A DNA stretch of 30,587 nt from SIG480 sp045586595 (GTDB taxonomy: Bacteria; Bacillota; Clostridia; Oscillospirales; JAAYXM01), in the NCBI GenBank assembly GCA_045586595.1, contig JAZNAQ010000008.1, positions 1-30,587 of the forward strand. The letters are read 5' to 3'. The position numbers and the translations under genes were made by a program. How positions within the stretch are numbered: the first letter of the stretch is position 1; every line of letters starts with the position of its first letter. Positions 1 through 7,904 of the stretch are shown here, piece by piece. Below the pieces are notes generated by a model. That model made no database searches. It was not told the origin of the DNA and was given only the letters and a program-made list of their open reading frames with translations.

Positions 1-27
1 CCCCGCATCGCTGATTGCGATGCGGGG
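1..27 (-). terminator. Hairpin downstream of the chromate-transporter pair
   Basis: A 10-bp perfect stem (CCCCGCATCG / CGATGCGGGG) with a 7-nt loop starts at the first base of the window, 14 bases beyond the stop of the minus-strand transporter. It is placed to terminate that operon. The U-tract for minus-strand reading would lie outside the window, so the terminator call is not complete; on the plus strand only a poor T run follows, so it could also end a gene entering from the left. Confidence 0.6.
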
Positions 28-40
28 GTTTCTGCATGCT

Positions 41-601
41 TTAAAGAAAAACAATTCCGCAGATTGCACCAAAGATAATGTACCATATCGGGTGCTTCTT
101 AAATATTTTATAAAGAGCAAATATAACGGAGAAAATCGCAAGCTGCGTAAAGTTAAACAGAGTGAAAAATGATGGGTTATGAATAAAGCTTTGCAAGGTG
201 AGAACGGTTGCCGTGAGTACACTATATGCTGCAGAGGCAATAAGGCCCAATACCGCAGCGCGAATTCCGTAGAGGCCGCTTTTTACAAATCTGTTGTCCT
301 GAAAACGTGCATATGAACGCGCTATAATCAGTATTATAACAAACGATGGCAGGATGAGCGAAAGCGTGGCAATAATGCCACCCAATACTCCATAGTTTGT
401 AAAACCTATGTATGTTGACATGTTTACACCTATAGGCCCGGGTGTGGACTCGCTGATGGCTATCATGTTATAGAAAAGCCCCGGTTCTATCCATCCGCGG
501 CCAACAATGAGCTGTTGCATCAGGGGGATTGCGGCAAGCCCTCCACCGATTGCAAAAAGCCCGGTAAGAAAGAACGAAAGACAAAGTGTAAATACATTCA
601 T
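41..601 (-). CDS. Chromate transporter family protein, second half-size subunit
   Basis: About 186 residues, a short-chain member of the ChrA (CHR) family of membrane transporters, which export chromate or related anions by an unproven mechanism in most species. The N-terminus has the family signature (FLTGLFAIGGGLAAIPLMQ), followed by the conserved SESTPGPIGVNMSTYIG block, and several hydrophobic helices fill the rest. I place the start at position 601 rather than at an upstream in-frame codon because GGGAGG lies just upstream and the start overlaps the stop of the preceding gene as ATGA, indicating translational coupling. The two half-length subunits are expected to form a heterodimer equal to one full-length ChrA. 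The true substrate in an anaerobe is unknown. Confidence 0.88.
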   Translation of the reverse strand: MNVFTLCLSFFLTGLFAIGGGLAAIPLMQQLIVGRGWIEPGLFYNMIAISESTPGPIGVNMSTYIGFTNYGVLGGIIATLSLILPSFVIILIIARSYARFQDNRFVKSGLYGIRAAVLGLIASAAYSVLTATVLTLQSFIHNPSFFTLFNFTQLAIFSVIFALYKIFKKHPIWYIIFGAICGIVFL

Positions 602-1140
602 TTTGTCTTGACACCTCCCTTTACGGCAATGCCTACCACTAGCGCAAACAGAATGAGCCATATGCTGTTTATGTTAAACACAACAACTGCAAGAAAAGCG
701 ATAACGGCAAGAATAAAGCCGATAACATCGGTTATTGACTTTTTGCCGAGGTCCCATACTGCAGAAACAAGGATGACAGCAACGGCGATGTTGATCCCGG
801 AAAGCGCTTTCTGAACATAGACGTATTCGCTGAAGTTTGAAATGAATGCCGCAATAATTGAAATTATAATAACAGATGGTGTTATAACACCAAGCGTTGC
901 GGCGGCTGCACCCAGAGTTTTGCATCTGCGGTATCCTATAAAAGTCGCCATGTTTACGGCAATAATCCCCGGGGTAGACTGGCCTATAGCCACATAGTTT
1001 AGCATATCCTCGCTAGTTATCCATCCGCGTTGTGTCACAAACTCGCGCTCAAGTATGGGTATCATGGCATAACCGCCACCAAATGTAAACGCGCCTACGC
1101 GAAAAAATATGAGAAACAGGTTTAAAAGGTCGGAAAGCAT
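598..1140 (-). CDS. Chromate transporter family protein, first half-size subunit
   Basis: About 180 residues, homologous to the next gene downstream. It shows the family motifs FFRVGAFTFGGGYAMIPILE near the N-terminus and GQSTPGIIAVNMATFIGY, plus four or more hydrophobic segments. It overlaps its partner by 4 bases (ATGA), so the two are co-translated. Two starts are possible: an ATG at 1152, which sits directly against the AAAGGAG sequence with no spacer, and an ATG at 1140, which has a workable spacing; I prefer 1140. The 5' side lies immediately downstream of the hpf terminator, leaving no room for a separate promoter, so expression may depend on readthrough or on a promoter inside hpf. 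Confidence 0.88.
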   Translation of the reverse strand: MLSDLLNLFLIFFRVGAFTFGGGYAMIPILEREFVTQRGWITSEDMLNYVAIGQSTPGIIAVNMATFIGYRRCKTLGAAAATLGVITPSVIIISIIAAFISNFSEYVYVQKALSGINIAVAVILVSAVWDLGKKSITDVIGFILAVIAFLAVVVFNINSIWLILFALVVGIAVKGGVKTK

Positions 1141-1164
1141 TGTATCAACCATCTCCTTTACATT

Positions 1165-1194
1165 AAAAAAGGTGCCTGCAAAAAAGCAGACACC
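1165..1194 (-). terminator. Rho-independent terminator after hpf
   Basis: On the minus strand GGTGTCTGC, a loop of six T, and GCAGGCACC form a 9-bp stem with one G-U pair, followed directly by six T. It starts 17 bases after the hpf stop. The ribosome binding site of the chromate-transporter gene begins just a few bases further on, so this hairpin could also work as an attenuator for that pair. Confidence 0.85.
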
Positions 1195-1210
1195 AAAAAT
1201 TTATTCGGTT

Positions 1211-1744
1211 TTATGCATCTTCGATGAGGCCGTATCCGTCGTCGCGCCTTTTATATACAACGGAAAACCTTTCGTCATCATTTGCATTTTTGAAAACAAA
1301 AAACTCGTGATTTAATAAATTCATCTGCAGTATAGCCTCTTCTACGGTCATGGGCTTGACCGAGAAGCGTTTTGTGCGAACAATATGAAACTCGCACTCC
1401 TCCTCGACAGAGTCTGCGCCAAAATCCGGGTTTGCTTTATCAAACGCACCGTCACGGAGCCGACGCTCAAGGCGGGTTTTGTTTTTTCGTATCTGCCTGT
1501 CAATCGTAGCTTCAGCATCGTCGATTGCGCGGAAGACATCTGTGTCTCGGCAGGCGGCGCGCATAAGAATCCCGCCGCTTCTCACGGTAACTTCAAGACA
1601 GCAATGCCCGCGCTCCGTTCGTGCAGTGATGCTTGTCTCAGCATCGGAACGGAAATATTTATCAAGCTTTGAGAGCTTTTTTTCGGCATAAGCTTTGATG
1701 TCATCTGTGAAATTAAAATTGCGCTCTGTGTAGATAAACTTCAT
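1211..1744 (-). CDS. hpf: Ribosome hibernation promoting factor, long form
   Basis: 177 residues. HPF binds the 30S decoding region and its C-terminal domain dimerises two ribosomes into an inactive 100S particle during slow growth. The N-terminal S30AE domain covers roughly residues 1-100 (opening MKFIYTERNFNFTDDIKAYAEKK; conserved basic helix near residue 85-95), and the C-terminal dimerisation domain covers about residues 120-177 (VRTKRFSVKPMTVEEAILQM, then FFVFKNA). Length and the two-domain build match the long form usual in Firmicutes. The ribosome binding site GGAGCGG lies 7-8 bases before the ATG. It has its own promoter upstream and a clear terminator downstream, so it appears to be monocistronic. 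Confidence 0.95.
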   Translation of the reverse strand: MKFIYTERNFNFTDDIKAYAEKKLSKLDKYFRSDAETSITARTERGHCCLEVTVRSGGILMRAACRDTDVFRAIDDAEATIDRQIRKNKTRLERRLRDGAFDKANPDFGADSVEEECEFHIVRTKRFSVKPMTVEEAILQMNLLNHEFFVFKNANDDERFSVVYKRRDDGYGLIEDA

Positions 1745-1788
1745 ATGTGTCCGCTCCTTTCGAGTTGGTACTCCTGTACCTTAATTAA

Positions 1789-1817
1789 AGTATAGCATAT
1801 GAGGTTTTAAAACACAA
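1789..1817 (-). promoter_or_regulatory. Candidate housekeeping promoter of hpf
   Basis: Minus strand: TTGTGT (1812-1817), a 17-nt spacer, then TATACT (1789-1794), about 45 bases before the hpf start. The -10 is good, the -35 is moderate. The 134-nt gap between the fumarase-alpha stop and hpf contains no convincing hairpin, so some fumA readthrough into hpf is possible. Confidence 0.55.
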
Positions 1818-1878
1818 TACAGATTTAGAAAAAACACACAATTATTTTAAAAATCAAGGTACATATTTGGGTAAAATG

Positions 1879-2721
1879 TCAAATTATGCAAGATGCATGG
1901 CGTGATATATGGCAACCCATATTGACAACACACGGAAGTCCTGCGATATGCGTTGCATACTTTTCTATAAATACTGCAAGCGCAGTTACCGAACCGCCGA
2001 GTCCCTGCGGGCCAATGCCAAGCTTATTAACCTTTTTGAGTGCTTCAGCCTCAAGATCTGCATACAGTTCGTCTGAGTGAACACTGCCTATATCGCGAAG
2101 AAGAGCGCGTTTGGCACAGAGTGCTGCCATATCAACAGTGCCGCCGATGCCTACACCCACTACCACGGGAGGGCATGGGTTAGAGCCTGCGTTTGAAACG
2201 GTTTCAACGATAAAGTCAACAATATCGTCTGTTGTAGCAGAGGGCTTAAACATTTTCATTGCGCTCATGTTTTCACTGCCAAAGCCCTTTGGCGCAACAG
2301 TTATTGAAACTTTGTCGCCGGGGACGATTCTTGTATGTAATATTGCAGGCGTGTTGTCATTTGTGTTAACACGGCGGATAGGGTCGCCTACAACAGAGAG
2401 GCGAAGCTTGCCGTCAACATAGCCACGTCGCACACCCTCATTTACCGCATCAACAAAGTCTCCGTCTACAAGGTGTACATCCTGGCCTATATCAATAAAT
2501 ACAACGGCCATACCTGTATCCTGGCACGCGGGAATGCCTGCTTCGGAGGCATATTTTGCATTATCACACATAACCTTGAAAATATCGCGGCCAACGGGCG
2601 ATTTTTCCTCTTGCATACCTCTCTCAAATGATGAAACAACATCGTGAGGGAGATGGCAGCATGCCTCCTCGCAGAGGCGAGCAATTTCGCGTGTAATGTC
2701 CTTTACCGAAACTTCTCTCAT
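1879..2721 (-). CDS. Class I fumarate hydratase (or tartrate dehydratase) alpha subunit
   Basis: 280 residues, matching the alpha subunit (N-terminal domain) of two-subunit class I, oxygen-sensitive [4Fe-4S] hydro-lyases, which interconvert fumarate and malate (or dehydrate tartrate). Three cysteines sit where the cluster ligands are expected: C66 (GIPACQDTG), C183 (NPCPPVVVGVGIGGT) and C270 (NMGCHISRH). The GPQGLGG block near residue 239 is also characteristic. It follows trxB by 12 bases in the same operon; AGGATGA is its ribosome binding site. The beta subunit, normally the adjacent gene, is absent: the next gene is hpf. Fumarase is the more likely activity given the citrate synthase nearby, but tartrate dehydratase cannot be excluded. 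Confidence 0.9.
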   Translation of the reverse strand: MREVSVKDITREIARLCEEACCHLPHDVVSSFERGMQEEKSPVGRDIFKVMCDNAKYASEAGIPACQDTGMAVVFIDIGQDVHLVDGDFVDAVNEGVRRGYVDGKLRLSVVGDPIRRVNTNDNTPAILHTRIVPGDKVSITVAPKGFGSENMSAMKMFKPSATTDDIVDFIVETVSNAGSNPCPPVVVGVGIGGTVDMAALCAKRALLRDIGSVHSDELYADLEAEALKKVNKLGIGPQGLGGSVTALAVFIEKYATHIAGLPCVVNMGCHISRHASCII

Positions 2722-2733
2722 GTTTTAATCATC

Positions 2734-3645
2734 CTATTCTCTTTCTGCAATATACATACCTGCCATGTGTGCGGCGACTGCGCCGTCTGCACACGCGGTA
2801 ACTATTTGATATGAAATTTTACGCCTTACATCTCCTGCGGCAAAAACACCGGGCAGGTTTGTTGCGGTGTCCTCTCCTGCGGCTATATGCCCCGAGCCGG
2901 TGAGGTGCACCTTGCCGTGGAGGATTTCTGTGTTGGGGACAGTGCCAACTGCAACAAAGCAACCGGCAACATCTATTTCTGAGGACTCATTTGTTTTTAC
3001 GTTCTTTACCGTGACTGAAGAAACTCGCTCATCACCGTTGATGCTCTCAACTACTGAGTCGAGAACAAGTGTTATATTAGCTGTCTCTGAAACTCTTTTT
3101 ACAAGCGTTTCATAGCCGCGGAAAGCATCTCTGCGGTGGATGAGATATACCTTGTCACATATATTTGCAAGATACAACGCATCCTCAAGCGCAGTATTGC
3201 CTCCGCCAACAACGCATACACTCCTACCTCGGAAGAAGTTGCCGTCACAAGTCGCACAGTACGATACACCAAGCCCACGGTACTTGTCCTCTCCGGGGAC
3301 AGAAAGTTTGCGGCGTGATGCTCCAAGAGCAAGGATTACTGTTTTGGCTTCAATGTCGCCGTCTTTTGTCCTGATAATGTTTTTGCCCTCGGCAAACTCA
3401 ATATCAGATACTTCTGCACGGCGGATTTCAGCACCGAGCTTCTTTGCCTGAGCTGACATTTTTGCTGCAAGTTCAAAACCCGTCACGGTTTCAAAACCGG
3501 GGTAGTTATCAATTTCGGGTGTTTCTGCCATCTGTCCACCTGAAAACATCCGTTCCAAAACTATTACAGAAAGCCCTGCGCGTGTTGCGTATATTGCCGC
3601 CGTCATGCCGGCGGGGCCCTCGCCGATAATTGCTATATCGTACAT
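2734..3645 (-). CDS. trxB: Thioredoxin reductase
   Basis: 303 residues, a low-molecular-weight FAD/NADPH thioredoxin-disulfide reductase. The FAD motif (IGEGPAGM) is at residues 7-14, the redox CATC pair at 130-133, the NADPH-binding GGGNTA at 147-152 with HRRDAFRG near 174-181, and the C-terminal FAD motif (GVFAAGDVR) near 267-275. The intact HRRxxxR motif argues for NADPH rather than ferredoxin as donor. The start is supported by GGAGG five bases upstream. It lies 12 bases after the M18 aminopeptidase and 12 bases before fumarase alpha, so it is part of the same transcription unit. Confidence 0.95.
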   Translation of the reverse strand: MYDIAIIGEGPAGMTAAIYATRAGLSVIVLERMFSGGQMAETPEIDNYPGFETVTGFELAAKMSAQAKKLGAEIRRAEVSDIEFAEGKNIIRTKDGDIEAKTVILALGASRRKLSVPGEDKYRGLGVSYCATCDGNFFRGRSVCVVGGGNTALEDALYLANICDKVYLIHRRDAFRGYETLVKRVSETANITLVLDSVVESINGDERVSSVTVKNVKTNESSEIDVAGCFVAVGTVPNTEILHGKVHLTGSGHIAAGEDTATNLPGVFAAGDVRRKISYQIVTACADGAVAAHMAGMYIAERE

Positions 3646-3657
3646 ATTGCCTCCGAA

Positions 3658-5067
3658 TCAGTATTTTTCAAAAAATGCAATTATTGCTTTATATGTCATG
3701 AATACGTCTGATTTTGCAACTGTTTCAAACGGTGAGTGCATGCTCAGCACGGGAACCCCTGCATCAATGGTTTCTATGTTGCGCTCTGCCATGTACATTG
3801 CAACAGTTCCGCCGCCGCCCTGGTCAACCTTTCCGAGCGAACCCATCTGCCAGAGAATATTATTCTCGTCAAACAGAGCACGAATTTTTGCTATAAGCTC
3901 TGCAGAAGCATCGTTTGAGGATGACTTACCGCGTGAGCCTGTATATTTGCATAAAGCTATACCGCGGTTGATATAAGCCGTGTTCTTCTTCTCACAGACT
4001 TCGGGGAAGTTGGGGTCCATAGCAACGGTTACGTCTGTTGAAAGGCAGGTTGAGTTTTCAAAGCACTCGCGAAGGGACTTGCCGCCTGCCTCGCAGATAT
4101 CTTCTATGAATGTATCAAAGAAGCGTGATTTCATGCCGCTCACGCCCTCTGAGCCGATTTCTTCCTTGTCTGCAAGCATACACACAGCTGTGCGCTTGGG
4201 CGCTTTTGCATCAAGCACTGCGCGCAAGGCTGGGTATGCACATACACGGTCATCGTGCCCGTATGCGCCTATCATAGAACGGTCAAAACCAATGTCACGT
4301 GCAGGGAAAGACGGAACAACACACAACTCTGCAGAAAGGAAATCTTCTTCTGTTATGCCGTACTTTTTGTTGAGTATCGCAATTATGTTGAGCTTTATAG
4401 CATCATTGTCCTTTTCGTCAGCACCGTCGATGGGGCGGCTTCCGCAGAGTATATTGAGACCTTCGCCGGGTATGACCTCGGTTGCTTTTTTAGACATCTG
4501 GTCCTTGCCGAGATGGGGGAGAAGGTCAGTTATAACAAAGACGGGGTCATCCTGTTTATCGCCGACAGAAACCTCGACAACCTCACCGCTCTTGAGTGCA
4601 ACAACACCGTGAAGTTCAAGCGGGATTGCGGGCCACTGGTATTTCTTAATGCCGCCGTAATAGTGAGTCTTAAAGAGACACAAGCCCTCACTCTCGTAAA
4701 GAGGTGATTGCTTAAGGTCTATTCTCGGCGAGTCGATGTGGGCCGCCGCAATATTTACGCCACAGCTCATGTCTTCATTACCGATAACGGCAAGGATTAT
4801 CGCTTTGTCACGGTTGTTTTTATAAATTTTGTCACCGGGTTTTAGCTGCATACCGCGAGTGTACGGAGCAAAACCTGCTTTTTCAGCAAGCTTTATTGTT
4901 TCTTTAACACAGAGCCGTTCTGTCTTTCCTGTGTTGAGAAAAGCTTTATAAGCCTCGCACAACTCATCGCAGCCGTCGAGGTTGTAGTTATCTGAAAATG
5001 CGGTTTTGGGTTTAAAAAACAGCTTTTCGCGCAAGAGTTCAAGCTCTTTTTTCTTTTTATCACTCAT
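3658..5067 (-). CDS. apeB: M18 family aminopeptidase
   Basis: 469 residues, typical for the family. M18 enzymes are cytosolic dodecameric metallo-aminopeptidases that release N-terminal, often acidic, residues. The metal-binding scheme is visible: H110 (AAAHIDSPR), an aspartate in GAYGHDDRVCAYPAL near residue 268, the catalytic/ligand pair in DKEEIGSEG near residue 300, and the C-terminal histidine in SMHSPFE near residue 445. Its start overlaps the coaE stop by 8 bases, and GGAG precedes the ATG. Encoded within the housekeeping operon between coaE and trxB. Confidence 0.93.
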   Translation of the reverse strand: MSDKKKKELELLREKLFFKPKTAFSDNYNLDGCDELCEAYKAFLNTGKTERLCVKETIKLAEKAGFAPYTRGMQLKPGDKIYKNNRDKAIILAVIGNEDMSCGVNIAAAHIDSPRIDLKQSPLYESEGLCLFKTHYYGGIKKYQWPAIPLELHGVVALKSGEVVEVSVGDKQDDPVFVITDLLPHLGKDQMSKKATEVIPGEGLNILCGSRPIDGADEKDNDAIKLNIIAILNKKYGITEEDFLSAELCVVPSFPARDIGFDRSMIGAYGHDDRVCAYPALRAVLDAKAPKRTAVCMLADKEEIGSEGVSGMKSRFFDTFIEDICEAGGKSLRECFENSTCLSTDVTVAMDPNFPEVCEKKNTAYINRGIALCKYTGSRGKSSSNDASAELIAKIRALFDENNILWQMGSLGKVDQGGGGTVAMYMAERNIETIDAGVPVLSMHSPFETVAKSDVFMTYKAIIAFFEKY

Positions 5068-5671
5068 TATTCTTCTCCGGTCCTTTCGTTATGAGATTGA
5101 ATATGTTGTTGACTTCGTTTTCAGTGGCCTTGAGGTCACCGTCGTTTATTATGATATAGTCGCACCTGTCCATGTAAAAAGCATCGTCGGGTTGTGCGTT
5201 TATGCGTGCACATGCCGACATTGAGTCTATCCCGTCGCGCTCAGTGATGCGTGATATTCGCGTACTTCTCGGAGCAATTACGCCTATTGTCACATCGCAT
5301 ATGGAATGCAGATTGCTCTCAAAAAGCGCGATTGCGTCGATGCACAGATACTGTGCATTCTCTTCATACAGATTTGACATTTCGCGCTCTGTTTCTTCAA
5401 TAACAAACTTGTGTGCGATAGCGTTGAGGTCAGAAAGCGCATCCTTGTCTGAAAATACAATCTCTGCAAGCGCCTTTCTGTTGAGCTTTCCTGCTTCGCT
5501 TACAGCGCTGGGAAAACGCTTTTTAAGCTCTCTCATCATAGCTTCGGACTCATTTAGAAGCTTGTGATACACGTTGTCGGCATCTATCGTGTGTGCGCCG
5601 AGCGAGCAGAACAGATTAGAAACCGTGCTCTTGCCCGAACCGCTGCCGCCGGTTATTCCTATAATAAGCAT
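5060..5671 (-). CDS. coaE: Dephospho-CoA kinase
   Basis: 203 residues. CoaE phosphorylates the 3'-hydroxyl of dephospho-CoA, the last step of coenzyme A synthesis, in the cytoplasm. The P-loop GGSGSGKST is at residues 8-16, DADNVYHKLL (the conserved D-A-D motif) follows near residue 35-44, and the CoA-binding/lid region with the RITERDG block lies near residue 137-147. It starts 15 bases after the tsaC stop with GGCGGTG as ribosome binding site and overlaps apeB by 8 bases. Confidence 0.93.
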   Translation of the reverse strand: MLIIGITGGSGSGKSTVSNLFCSLGAHTIDADNVYHKLLNESEAMMRELKKRFPSAVSEAGKLNRKALAEIVFSDKDALSDLNAIAHKFVIEETEREMSNLYEENAQYLCIDAIALFESNLHSICDVTIGVIAPRSTRISRITERDGIDSMSACARINAQPDDAFYMDRCDYIIINDGDLKATENEVNNIFNLITKGPEKNNE

Positions 5672-5686
5672 AAAACATTCACCGCC

Positions 5687-6733
5687 TCAGATGGAGATGT
5701 GACGAAACGCCGCAGCACGGCCGAGCCTGTTGATTATTGCAAGCTCTATGCCGTCGCTTTGTTTTGGCTGTCTTGCATAAATGATGTCGGGAGAAATTTC
5801 GTCAAGAGTGCGAAGCGCTGCAAAAAGGCCTCGCGCAAGCTCTGCGGGGTTTGAAAGCCTGCCGTAGGGAACAGCCGTAACCTCCATGCCGTCAAAAAGA
5901 GACTTTTCTTCTTCAAAGCATAGTATGGCTACTTTCTTGTCATTTATATTTTGAGCTACATAATTTTTAAAAGCGAGCTCATCCCCGTCGATTATCACAA
6001 CAGGGGCAGAGGGTGCATAGTGCTTGTATTTCATGCCGGGTGACGCGACAGCTTCGCCATCGTCAACCTCCTCGAGGATTTTGGGGTTGACTTCAACATT
6101 ACCGAGTGCGTACCGAAGCTCGGCGAGAGTAACTGCACCGGGGCGTAGGAGCATGGGGACATCGCCCGTGAGGTCTATAACAGTTGATTCAAGACCTACC
6201 TCACATTCGCCACCGTCAAGTATCATAGGTATCCGCCCGCTCATATCACGCATAACATGCTGTGCAGTTGTCGGGCTCGGCTTGCCCGACAGATTTGCCG
6301 ACGGTGCCGCAAGCGGAACACCTGCCGCCTGTATAACAGCCCGGGCATATTTGTGCGAGGGGAATCTGACTGCAACGGTCGAAAGCCCTGCTGTGACCTC
6401 AAGGGGAATCTTGTCGCCTTTTTTCATAATCATCGTAAGCGGGCCCGGCCAGAACTTCTCGGCAAGAGTAAATGCGCTTTCGGGTATTTCGGATGTGATT
6501 TTTGAAAGCTCGTCAAAGTCGGAAATATGAACTATAAGAGGGTTGTCCTGCGGCCTGCCCTTTGCTTTAAAAATCTTTTCGACAGCTGTTTTGTCAAGCG
6601 CGTTTGCGGCGAGGCCGTAGACGGTTTCTGTCGGGATAGCCACAACCTCACCGTTTTTAAGAAGATTTCCGGCACGGACAAAGTCGTCAAAGTTTTCAAT
6701 AAGCCCGCGGATTTTGATTAGCTGTGTGGTCAT
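5687..6733 (-). CDS. ywlC: L-threonylcarbamoyladenylate synthase (Sua5/YwlC type)
   Basis: 348 residues, the long Sua5/YwlC form. It makes threonylcarbamoyl-AMP from threonine, bicarbonate and ATP, the first step toward t6A37 in ANN-decoding tRNAs. The N-terminal YrdC domain spans about residues 15-205 with the motifs PTETVYGLAANA, KGRPQDNPLIVHI, FWPGPLTMI and APSANLSGKPSPT. A linker (GMKYKHYAPSAPV near 235) leads to the C-terminal Sua5 domain, which ends near residue 345. It lies 24 bases after prfA. The ribosome binding site (AGGAAG) is rather far from the ATG, but no better start exists. Confidence 0.93.
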   Translation of the reverse strand: MTTQLIKIRGLIENFDDFVRAGNLLKNGEVVAIPTETVYGLAANALDKTAVEKIFKAKGRPQDNPLIVHISDFDELSKITSEIPESAFTLAEKFWPGPLTMIMKKGDKIPLEVTAGLSTVAVRFPSHKYARAVIQAAGVPLAAPSANLSGKPSPTTAQHVMRDMSGRIPMILDGGECEVGLESTVIDLTGDVPMLLRPGAVTLAELRYALGNVEVNPKILEEVDDGEAVASPGMKYKHYAPSAPVVIIDGDELAFKNYVAQNINDKKVAILCFEEEKSLFDGMEVTAVPYGRLSNPAELARGLFAALRTLDEISPDIIYARQPKQSDGIELAIINRLGRAAAFRHISI

Positions 6734-6757
6734 AGAGAATTACTTCCTCTCGCTGAC

Positions 6758-7831
6758 TTATGCGTTTTCTGAAGCCTTGAGCTTCTCTGCCTGGTCAGCT
6801 GTGATAATTGCGTCAATCATTTCGTCAAGGTCGCCGTTTAAGAACTGCTCAAGCTTGTAAAGCGTGAGAGATATACGGTGGTCGGTAACGCGGCCCTGCG
6901 GATAGTTGTAAGTACGAATACGCTCGCTTCGGTCACCTGTGCCGACCTGGCTCTTTCGCTCTGCGGCAATCTGAGATGCCTGCTCCTGCATCTGTATATC
7001 ATAAAGCTTTGAACGGAGTATCTTTATTGCGCGGTCTTTGTTTTTGTGCTGGCTGCGCTCGTCCTGACACTCAACAACGATGCCTGTCGGCCTGTGGGTA
7101 AGGCGTATTGCAGACTCGGTCTTGTTAACATGCTGGCCGCCCGCACCCGATGCGCGGAAGGTATCTACGTCAACATCTGACATGTTGAGCTCAACCTCAA
7201 CCTCTTCAGCTTCAGGCAAAACTGCGACCGTTACGGTAGAGGTGTGTATGCGGCCTGAAGACTCTGTATCGGGAACGCGCTGAACACGGTGAACGCCGCT
7301 TTCAAACTTAAGGCGTGAATATGCGCCCGCACCTTCTATTACAAAGCTTATTTCCTTTATACCGCCAAGTTCTGTTTCGTTGAGCGAAACAACGTCAATG
7401 CTCCATCTGCGAGATTCGGCATACATTGAATACATACGGTAGAGTGAGTGCGCAAAGAGTGCCGCCTCCTCACCGCCTGCACCGCCGCGGATTTCGACAA
7501 TTACGTTTTTGTCATCATTCGGGTCGGTGGGGAGAAGGAGGATTTTAAGCTCGTGCTCAAGCTCTGTGAGCTTTTCTTTTGCTGCTGAAAACTCTTCTTG
7601 CGCCATGTCGCGAAGCTCAGGCTCGAGCTTTCCGTCGAGCATTTCGCGAAGGTCACAGATTTCCTGCTCGGTTGCGCGGTATCTGCGATAGCAGTCAATA
7701 ATCGGAGTGAGCTCTTTCTGCTCCTTCGATATTTTAGCTGCCGCCGCAGGGTCGTTATACAGATTCGGGTCTGCGAGTTTTTCTTCTATCTCCTTGAACT
7801 TTTCTTCAAGAAATGCAAGTTTTTCTAACAT
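6758..7831 (-). CDS. prfA: Peptide chain release factor 1
   Basis: 357 residues, full length. RF1 recognises UAA and UAG in the ribosomal A site and triggers peptide release. The stop-codon-reading tripeptide PxT is PDT at residues 187-189 (in HRVQRVPDTESSGR), which sets it apart from RF2 (SPF), and the catalytic GGQ is at 231-233 (SGAGGQHVNKTES). The N-terminal coiled-coil domain covers about residues 1-95. It is preceded by a plausible promoter in the 68-base gap after the ABC-F gene and is followed closely by ywlC, so it may lead a six-gene transcription unit. Confidence 0.97.
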   Translation of the reverse strand: MLEKLAFLEEKFKEIEEKLADPNLYNDPAAAAKISKEQKELTPIIDCYRRYRATEQEICDLREMLDGKLEPELRDMAQEEFSAAKEKLTELEHELKILLLPTDPNDDKNVIVEIRGGAGGEEAALFAHSLYRMYSMYAESRRWSIDVVSLNETELGGIKEISFVIEGAGAYSRLKFESGVHRVQRVPDTESSGRIHTSTVTVAVLPEAEEVEVELNMSDVDVDTFRASGAGGQHVNKTESAIRLTHRPTGIVVECQDERSQHKNKDRAIKILRSKLYDIQMQEQASQIAAERKSQVGTGDRSERIRTYNYPQGRVTDHRISLTLYKLEQFLNGDLDEMIDAIITADQAEKLKASENA

Positions 7832-7875
7832 ATCTTACCTCTCGTATCCTAAAATGTCATTTTATCTTAGATTAC

Positions 7876-7904
7876 AGTATACCACATATAAAGGAAAATT
7901 TAAA
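7876..7904 (-). promoter_or_regulatory. Candidate promoter of the prfA-ywlC-coaE-apeB-trxB-fumA run
   Basis: Minus strand: TTTAAA (7899-7904), a 17-nt spacer, TATACT (7876-7881), with the expected start about 35-40 bases before the prfA ATG. The -35 overlaps the final codons of the ABC-F gene. Good -10, moderate -35. Confidence 0.5.
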
